Positions 58,292 to 64,000 of a DNA stretch of 64,000 bases are shown here, piece after piece (position 1 is the first letter of the stretch; every line of letters starts with the position of its first letter). The notes under the pieces are model-generated. The model saw only the letters and a list, made by a program, of their open reading frames with translations, searched no databases and was not told the origin of the DNA. This DNA comes from PALSA-926 sp964476835. Lineage in GTDB: Bacteria; Pseudomonadota; Alphaproteobacteria; Micavibrionales; UBA2020. The stretch is taken from contig CAYZCE010000006.1 in assembly GCA_964476835.1 (NCBI GenBank), positions 1 through 64,000 on the forward strand, written 5' to 3'. The position numbers were made by a program, and so were the translations under genes.

Positions 58292-61200
58292 ATGTGCCGC
58301 CAACTGACTTTCGTCGTGACCTTGGCGGGCATGGCGGTGACGGCGTCGGGCGCGCATGCGATGCCGACGGGCGGCAATGTCGTCGGCGGTTCCGCGACGA
58401 TCACGTCGGGCGGCACGACCACCACGATCAACCAGCATTCCAGCCGCGCGATCATTGAGTGGGGCAACTTCGACACCGCCGCCGGCGAAACGACGCGCTT
58501 CATCCAGCCCTCGAGCTCCTCCATCGCGCTCAACCGCGTGGTCAACAGCCAGCAGGCGACGCAGATCAACGGCAACCTGACCGCGAACGGCCGCGTGCTC
58601 GTCATCAACCCCAACGGCGTGCTGATCGGCTCTTCCGGCCATGTCGACGTCGGCGGCTTCGTCGCTTCGTCGGCGGATATCGACAACGCCAGCTTCATGA
58701 CCGCCACAGGCGCGATGAACTTCAATCGCGCGGGCAACAGCGGCGCGGTCGTCGAGAACCAAGGCCGTATCACCATTCATGACTCGGGCCTCGGCCTGCT
58801 GGTCGCACCCAGCGTGCGCAACGCGGGCGTGATTGAGGGCAACGCGGCGCGCCTGCAAATGGGCGCGGGCGACACCTTCGGCGTCGACCTCTACGGCGAC
58901 GGCCTGCTGTACCTCGCGGTCGGCGGCTCGCATAGCCTCAAGGCTGAAAACACCGGCACCATCGTCGCCAACGCCGGCAAGGTCGTGATGACTGCGGCGG
59001 CGGCAAGCAACGTCGTCAATTCCGTCATCAACACCTCGGGCGTGATCGAGGCGAGGGGCCTCGTCGCCAAGGGCGGCGAAGTCATCCTGACCGGCGCGGG
59101 TGCCGACATGAACGTGGCCGGCACGCTGGACGTCTCCGGCAAGACCGGCGGCGGCAGCATCGCCATCGGCGGCGCGCATGGGCAAGGCGCGAAGACCGTC
59201 ACGGTCGCCGATAACGCGCATCTCAACGCCGATGCAGGCGACACCGGCAACGGCGGCGCCATCACCTTGTGGTCGGAGACGCTGACCACCAGCCGCGGTC
59301 GCTACAGCGCCAAGGGCGGCAGCACGGGCGGCAACGGCGGCTTCGTCGAAACGTCGGCGGCGGATACGCTCGATATCGCGGGCACCTCGGTGGATACCTC
59401 GGCGGCATCCGGCGATTACGGCCTCTGGCTGCTCGATCCGACGGATTACACGGTCGACTCCAAAAACGTCGCTGCCATCAACGGCGCGCTCAGCAACGTC
59501 TCGATCAGCGCCACCGGCAACATCAACATCAATTCCGACATCACCATCTCGAAGTCCGGCATCGGCCTGACGCTGGCCGCCGCCAACGACATGACGATGA
59601 ACAACCAGACCATCACGCTGAACGGCGGCAACCTCGCGCTGAGCGCGGGCGGCACGTTCCTGACCAACAACAGCAACATCGTCACCAAGGGCGGCGGCGT
59701 CGACATTTATGCCGGCGGTGCGCTGCGCCTGGGCGCTGACGTGGCGACGGCGGGCGGGGCGGTCTACCTGCATTCGGCGGGCTCTCTCGAAATCAACAAC
59801 CGCACCATCGTGACGAGCGGCGGCGACCTGAAAATCGCCGCGGCCGGCGGACTGTCGGTCAACAACACCAAGGCCTCCACGGGCGGCGGCGACTTGACGG
59901 TGAGCGGCGGCAGCGTCTCCACCAACAACTTCGACATCAACACCACCGGCGGCTCGACGCCTGCGACGGTTTCGGTAATTGTCGGCGGCGTTTCCAAAAG
60001 CTTCAGCAGTGTTTACGGTTCCGGCAGCCACCTTTACATCACCGGCAATGCGGGCGATGTGACAATCAGCGGCGGCAGCGTTGCGGGCAACCAAGTGTGC
60101 GCGTCTTCGGGCGGCACGCAGTGCGGTACGGTATCTTCCCCGCCCGCACCGGCGACGGTCGCGATTACCGTCAAGGCGAACGATATTTATAAAACCTACG
60201 GGACGGTCGATCCTGCGCTGACCTACGCGGTCACCGCGGGCGCGCTCCTGTCGGGCGACAGCTTCACCGGCGCGCTCGTGCGTGCGTTGGGCAGCAGCGT
60301 CGGCACCTACGCGATCAACCAGGGCACGCTGGCGGCGGTCACCTCCGGTTCCTACACCTACGTGCTGACCTACATCCCCGGCGTTTTCACCGTCAACCCT
60401 GCGTTCCTGACGATCACGGCGCTTAATCAGGGCAAGACCTACGGCAACACCCTGACGCCGGGCGTGACGGCCTTCTTCGTCGACGGACTGGTGAGCGGCG
60501 ATTACGTCTCCAGCGTCGCGCTGGCAAGCACCGGCGCCGTCGCGACGGCAGGCGTGAACACCTACGCGATCACCGCCTCCGGCGCCACCGGCAACGGTCT
60601 CGGCAACTACACCATCTCCTACGTTCCGGGCACCCTGACGGTTAATCCGGCCAGCCTGACCATCACCGCGAACAACCGCACAAAGACCTACGGCGATACT
60701 CTCGCACTCGGCACCACCGCCTTCGGCGTTGATGGCTTGAAAAACAGCGACGGCGTCACTGGCGTTACGCTGGCAAGCGCCGGCGCTGACGGTACGGCAA
60801 GCGTCGCTTCCTACGGGATCAGNNNNNNNNNNNNNNNNNNNNNNNNNNNNNNNNNNNNNNNNNNNNNNNNNNNNNNNNNNNNNNNNNNNNNNNNNNNNNN
60901 NNNNNNNNNNNNNNNNNNNNNNGACGGTACGGCAAGCGTCGCTTCCTACGGGATCAGTGCGTCTTCCGCTATTGGCACTGGTCTCGGCAACTACACGATC
61001 TCCTACGTCGACGGCAGCTTGACGGTTAATCCGGCCAGCCTGACCATCACCGCGAATAACCGCACGAAGACCTACGGCGATACTCTCGCACTCGGCACCA
61101 CCGCCTTCGGCGTTGACGGCCTGAAGAACAGCGACGGCGTCACTGGCGTTACGCTGGCAAGCGCTGGCGCGGATGCTACGGCAATCGTTGGAGACTATGC

Positions 61201-62644
61201 GGTCGGTGCATCTTCTGCGGTCGGCACTGGCCTCGGCAACTACACCATATCCTACGTCGATGGCAGCCTGACGATTGATCCGGCATTGCTGACGATCACG
61301 GCGAACAACCGTACGAAGACCTACGGTGATATTCTCGCACTCGGCACGACGGCATTCGGCGTTGACGGCCTGAAGAACAGTGACAACGTCACTGACGTCA
61401 CGTTGGCCAGCGCCGGTGCGGCCGGTACGACAGGTGTCGGTTCTTATGCAGTCAACGCTTCGTCTGCAATCGGCGCCGGCCTTGGCAACTATACGATCTC
61501 CTACGTCGACGGCAGTCTGGCGATCGACCCGGCGCTGCTGACGATCACGGCGAATAACCGCACGAAGACGTACGGCGACATTTTGGCACTCGGCACGACG
61601 GCTTTCGGCACCAGCGGCCTGAAGAACAGTGACGGCGTCACCGGCGTTACGCTGGCCAGCGCTGGCGCAGCAGGCACGGCGGGCGTCGGTTCCTATGGCG
61701 TCGCCGCATCTTCCGCAGTCGGTACCGGTCTCGGCAACTACACGATTTCGTACGTTGACGGCACTTTGTCCATCGACCCGGCGCTACTGACGATCACCGC
61801 AAATGACCGCGTCAAGACGTACGGCAGCGCCTTGGCGCTCGGCACGGCGGATTTCGGCGTTGACGGCCTGAAGAACAGCGATAACGTCACCGGCGTCACA
61901 TTGGCCAGTGGCGGCGCGGTTGGCACGGCGGGCGTGGGGTCTTATGCGGTTGGTGCATCCTCTGCCATTGGCGCAGGGCTTGGCAACTATACGATTTCCT
62001 ACGTTGACGGCAGCCTGACAGTCAATCCGGCAGCGTTGACGGTGATTGCAAATAACCAGGTGAAAACCCAGGGCACCGTCTTCACCTTCGCCGGCACCGA
62101 GTTCACGGTGGCGGGGACGCTCTATAACGGCGATACGGTCAGCAGCGCGACGCTGGCCAGCGCGGGCGCGGCGGGGACGGCATCCGACCTCTTCAGCCCT
62201 TATAATATCTACGCCAGCAATGCGATGGGCTCCGGCCTCGGCAACTACAGCATCACGTATGTTGCTGGCCTGATGACCGTCAATCCGGTGCCGTACAAGC
62301 CTGAGCCTGTGTTCATCGACATGAGCCGTCCGGTGGTTTCGGTGGCCAACAACGTGCTCGTCCTCGACTCGCCGTTCGAGCCGATTGAGACGCGCACATT
62401 GAATACCGACGTCGCTTTGCTGTATCGCGGCAATATCCCGTCGGGCAATCCGGCGGCGGCCTTGGCCGCGCTGGAGCCGGCAGCGGGCGGCGACGTTTCG
62501 CCCGAAGCCCTGGCCAAGCTGGAACCGGCAGCCGGCGGCGATAATAGCCCGGTGAAGATCGCGCAATCCTCGAACGACAACATTGCCTGCGCGAACGACT
62601 TCCTCAATAACGTGCCTTGCCAAAGCGCGGCGCACGGCGAGTAA
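58292..62644 (+). CDS. TpsA exoprotein, filamentous-haemagglutinin type with MBG-like repeats (gap inside)
   Basis: About 1450 residues as written. The secretion domain (to about residue 270) shows SSIALNRVVNSQQATQING, VLVINPNGVLIGSSG and GGFVASSADIDNASF, the TPS-domain signatures. A beta-helical middle part follows, then at least nine tandem ~78-residue repeats (TITANNRTKTYGDTLALG ... LGNYTISYVDGSLTVNP) of the MBG/YDG type, and a C-terminal tail ending FLNNVPCQSAAHGE. Alternative start GTG 58202 would add 30 residues of extended signal. It is a likely secreted adhesin. The 100 N at 60823 fall within a repeat. Confidence 0.9.
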   Translation: MCRQLTFVVTLAGMAVTASGAHAMPTGGNVVGGSATITSGGTTTTINQHSSRAIIEWGNFDTAAGETTRFIQPSSSSIALNRVVNSQQATQINGNLTANGRVLVINPNGVLIGSSGHVDVGGFVASSADIDNASFMTATGAMNFNRAGNSGAVVENQGRITIHDSGLGLLVAPSVRNAGVIEGNAARLQMGAGDTFGVDLYGDGLLYLAVGGSHSLKAENTGTIVANAGKVVMTAAAASNVVNSVINTSGVIEARGLVAKGGEVILTGAGADMNVAGTLDVSGKTGGGSIAIGGAHGQGAKTVTVADNAHLNADAGDTGNGGAITLWSETLTTSRGRYSAKGGSTGGNGGFVETSAADTLDIAGTSVDTSAASGDYGLWLLDPTDYTVDSKNVAAINGALSNVSISATGNININSDITISKSGIGLTLAAANDMTMNNQTITLNGGNLALSAGGTFLTNNSNIVTKGGGVDIYAGGALRLGADVATAGGAVYLHSAGSLEINNRTIVTSGGDLKIAAAGGLSVNNTKASTGGGDLTVSGGSVSTNNFDINTTGGSTPATVSVIVGGVSKSFSSVYGSGSHLYITGNAGDVTISGGSVAGNQVCASSGGTQCGTVSSPPAPATVAITVKANDIYKTYGTVDPALTYAVTAGALLSGDSFTGALVRALGSSVGTYAINQGTLAAVTSGSYTYVLTYIPGVFTVNPAFLTITALNQGKTYGNTLTPGVTAFFVDGLVSGDYVSSVALASTGAVATAGVNTYAITASGATGNGLGNYTISYVPGTLTVNPASLTITANNRTKTYGDTLALGTTAFGVDGLKNSDGVTGVTLASAGADGTASVASYGIXXXXXXXXXXXXXXXXXXXXXXXXXXXXXXXXXXDGTASVASYGISASSAIGTGLGNYTISYVDGSLTVNPASLTITANNRTKTYGDTLALGTTAFGVDGLKNSDGVTGVTLASAGADATAIVGDYAVGASSAVGTGLGNYTISYVDGSLTIDPALLTITANNRTKTYGDILALGTTAFGVDGLKNSDNVTDVTLASAGAAGTTGVGSYAVNASSAIGAGLGNYTISYVDGSLAIDPALLTITANNRTKTYGDILALGTTAFGTSGLKNSDGVTGVTLASAGAAGTAGVGSYGVAASSAVGTGLGNYTISYVDGTLSIDPALLTITANDRVKTYGSALALGTADFGVDGLKNSDNVTGVTLASGGAVGTAGVGSYAVGASSAIGAGLGNYTISYVDGSLTVNPAALTVIANNQVKTQGTVFTFAGTEFTVAGTLYNGDTVSSATLASAGAAGTASDLFSPYNIYASNAMGSGLGNYSITYVAGLMTVNPVPYKPEPVFIDMSRPVVSVANNVLVLDSPFEPIETRTLNTDVALLYRGNIPSGNPAAALAALEPAAGGDVSPEALAKLEPAAGGDNSPVKIAQSSNDNIACANDFLNNVPCQSAAHGE
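60400..62290 (+). repeat. Tandem ~237-bp repeats coding for MBG-like domains
   Basis: Units begin with a KTYG block and end with LGNYTISYVxGxLTVNP. The inner copies (60660-62030) are the most alike; the outer ones diverge. This kind of array changes copy number by recombination and is hard to assemble, which explains the gap. Confidence 0.85.
60823..60922. other. Assembly gap of 100 N with overlapping ends
   Basis: The 34 bases before the gap (60789-60822, from GACGGTACGGCAAGCG) are repeated exactly after it (60923-60956). Joining the overlap yields one normal repeat unit, so the gap may be false or may hide a whole number of units. Confidence 0.9.
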
Positions 62645-62659
62645 TCGTTCGATAGCGTC

Positions 62660-63190
62660 TTAGGCGAGGGCGACGTAGAGCGCGATGAAGGCGATCATGC
62701 CGAGGACGGCATTGACGTTCAGAAAGGTGAGCGCGGCAAAGAATGCGAGCGCCAGCGCCACCGCGGTCACGGAGAAATAAGTCTTGGCCGTGCTCATCGC
62801 GAAACCGTAGATGACGCTCAGTAGCATCGCCGTCGCGGCATAGCGCAGGCCGTCGATGGATTTGGCCACCAGTGCATTGCCCTGATAGGCGGTGATGGCC
62901 GTGTAAAGCCCCAGCATCAGGATCAGCCCCGGCATATTGAGCGCGATCAGGCTCACCGCCATGCCCGCGACGCCTGCCACCTGATAGCCGATGGCGCCTG
63001 CCAGCTTGAACGCCGTCAGGCCGGGGAACAGGAAGCTGATGCCCGTCATGGCTGAATATTGCTCTGTCGTGATCCAGTGGTGTTTTTCAACGCATTCCTC
63101 CTCGATCAGCAGCAGCATCGAGTTGCCGCCGCCGAACGAGAACATGCCGATCTTGCCGAAGCTATAGAGAAGGGCCGTCAGTTTTTCCAT
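62660..63190 (-). CDS. Chromate-transporter (CHR) family half protein
   Basis: 176 residues from ATG 63190. The N-terminal CHR motif FGKIGMFSFGGGNSMLLLIEEECV is present, with about six hydrophobic segments and the family PGLTAFKLAGAIGYQVAG. Short CHR proteins work as pairs of two half transporters. No second half is seen in the window downstream. The start overlaps the upstream gene's 3' end (63162), which suggests co-translation. Substrate (chromate or sulfate) not shown. Confidence 0.85.
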   Translation of the reverse strand: MEKLTALLYSFGKIGMFSFGGGNSMLLLIEEECVEKHHWITTEQYSAMTGISFLFPGLTAFKLAGAIGYQVAGVAGMAVSLIALNMPGLILMLGLYTAITAYQGNALVAKSIDGLRYAATAMLLSVIYGFAMSTAKTYFSVTAVALALAFFAALTFLNVNAVLGMIAFIALYVALA

Positions 63191-63812
63191 TGTTCTTCCT
63201 GACCGGGGCGGGCGTTGCGGCAACCAGCTTGAAGAAGCCGGAATAATCGCATATCACGCCGCCCGTGACGTCGATGCCGGCAACAAGGCTCTCCAGCCAT
63301 TTCCGGTTCTTGCTTTCGAGGCAGAGCGTCTGGAACGTCTTGCCGTTGCAGACGATCGTGGCGTATTCGGCCTTGAGCTTTTTCTTGTCCTCGCCCTTGC
63401 GGACGAAGGTGGCGGAGGTCCGCTTCTTGTCGACGGTGACGATTTGCGCGGCGGGATAGGCAAGGCGCACGGCGGCGAGGAATTCCTGCGCCGTGTTGAA
63501 TGTCTGTGCGGGCAGGGCGAAGGGCAGGTCCTTCGCCGCGAGCGGGAAGGAGAGGGTCTTCTTTTTCTCATACCCGCAGTAGTCGCCGGATTTTTGCATG
63601 GCCTGCTTGATCATCAGCGCGTTGTCGCGCACCTTGATGTTCAGCGACGAGCCGGGCAGCTGGCAGTAGATGTCGGGATGGCTTTCCGTCTCGACCTTGT
63701 CGGGCGTCAGGCCGGTGAAGGCGAAATCGGCCAGCTTCTCGCACGCGGCGTCGTGCACCGGCCAGAAGATCCGCCACTCCCACTTCAATTTTTCTTCAGG
63801 TTCCTGCGTCAT
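63162..63812 (-). CDS. Hypothetical protein, perhaps CYTH-like
   Basis: 216 residues from Met at 63812 (MTQEPEEKLKWEWRIFWP). The sequence alternates charged strands: WEWRIFWPVHDAACEKLADF, DIYCQLPGSSLNIKVRDNAL, RTSATFVRKGEDKKKLKAEY, and VCNGKTFQTLCLESKNRKWL. The E-x-R start and paired basic strands remind me of CYTH triphosphatases, but the canonical ExExK motif is not clear. The 3' end overlaps the CHR gene. Function not assigned. Confidence 0.6.
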   Translation of the reverse strand: MTQEPEEKLKWEWRIFWPVHDAACEKLADFAFTGLTPDKVETESHPDIYCQLPGSSLNIKVRDNALMIKQAMQKSGDYCGYEKKKTLSFPLAAKDLPFALPAQTFNTAQEFLAAVRLAYPAAQIVTVDKKRTSATFVRKGEDKKKLKAEYATIVCNGKTFQTLCLESKNRKWLESLVAGIDVTGGVICDYSGFFKLVAATPAPVRKNNGKTDGPSL

Positions 63813-63845
63813 TGCCCGGAATCTTGGCATGGGTGCCCCCATGCG

Positions 63846-64000
63846 TCAACGGCTTTTCAACCGGAAGTACGTGAAGAGGGGCGTTTCTGGCCGGTAGTAA
63901 CGCGCGTGGGTCTTTTCCCAGCCGGCCAAGGGCTGCGGGTGGCTTTGTTCCTCGATAGAGAAACTGCCGCGCGCGAAGGCTGCGGCATAGGCGGCATGGT
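63846..64000 (-). CDS. C-terminal end of a gene that leaves the window
   Basis: About 51 codons read to a TGA at 63846-63848: HAAYAAAFARGSFSIEEQSH, then PLAGWEKTHARYYRPETPLF and TYFRLKSR. The start lies beyond the right edge. No family recognised from the fragment. Confidence 0.5.
   Translation of the reverse strand, partial: HAAYAAAFARGSFSIEEQSHPQPLAGWEKTHARYYRPETPLFTYFRLKSR

Noticed and set aside
60400..62290. CRISPR array
   Set aside because: The repeats are coding, ~237 bp long, in one open frame, and have no unique spacers.

Overview
The window looks like a scaffold of a GC-rich alphaproteobacterium. The supports are the rplU-rpmA-obg order, an SdhE homologue, RecG, PEP carboxylase, and a DUF2924/serine-recombinase pair next to a ParB-methyltransferase/DUF5681 pair, an arrangement I associate with alphaproteobacterial islands. 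I cannot name the genus. Two 100-N assembly gaps lie inside tandem protein repeats (12765-12864 and 60823-60922).

Left chromosomal part (1-13424): end of pepN, two small paralogous membrane proteins, a YqhA-like membrane protein, obg, rpmA, rplU, a 27-codon ORF with a strong terminator, bcp, an AI-2E family exporter, an amino-acid permease, a FliL-like periplasmic protein, recG, sdhE, and an rlmB gene with a long repetitive disordered N-terminus. The part ends at a tRNA-Tyr gene.

Genomic island (about 13510-40424): visibly more AT-rich, bounded by tRNA-Tyr and a second copy of its last 15 bases plus diverged downstream sequence at 40410. From left to right it holds a structured leader and a ParB-methyltransferase; DUF5681; a candidate ~200-nt structured RNA with its own terminator; an Mrr-like nuclease; the DUF2924/large serine recombinase pair; an OLD-type ATPase-nuclease; seven small exported proteins or lipoproteins; a restriction-modification pair; two unknown proteins; a Fic protein behind a six-copy operator array and an FNR-like box; and a phage-type repressor.

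The most interesting part is 31629-39401. A cyclase/ATPase/TPR signalling protein is followed by a compact gene set: a 138-aa precursor with two almost identical 16-residue candidate cores, a YcaO, a TfuA, a Crp-family regulator, a MoaD/ThiS-like sulfur carrier ending in Gly-Gly, and a MoeB/ThiF-like activating enzyme. I read it as an apparently undescribed RiPP pathway that makes a Pro-rich, backbone-thioamidated peptide, with sulfur from a dedicated ubiquitin-like relay. A local cAMP-type circuit may control it: cyclase, Crp protein with the DNA-contact residues of E. coli CRP, and a perfect TGTGA-N6-TCACA box at 34887.

Right chromosomal part (40425-64000): an orphan KdpE-like response regulator; a stress/envelope group (CsbD-like, EF-hand, TM-anchored, DUF3309, CsbD and SYLF proteins) in which three start regions share a ~50-bp element; an autotransporter; small lipoproteins; a flavin reductase; an SDR; an ABC exporter; ppc; a second copy of the TM-anchor/DUF3309 pair; a two-partner secretion pair (TpsB and a repeat-rich TpsA); a ChrA-type half transporter; and partial genes at the end.
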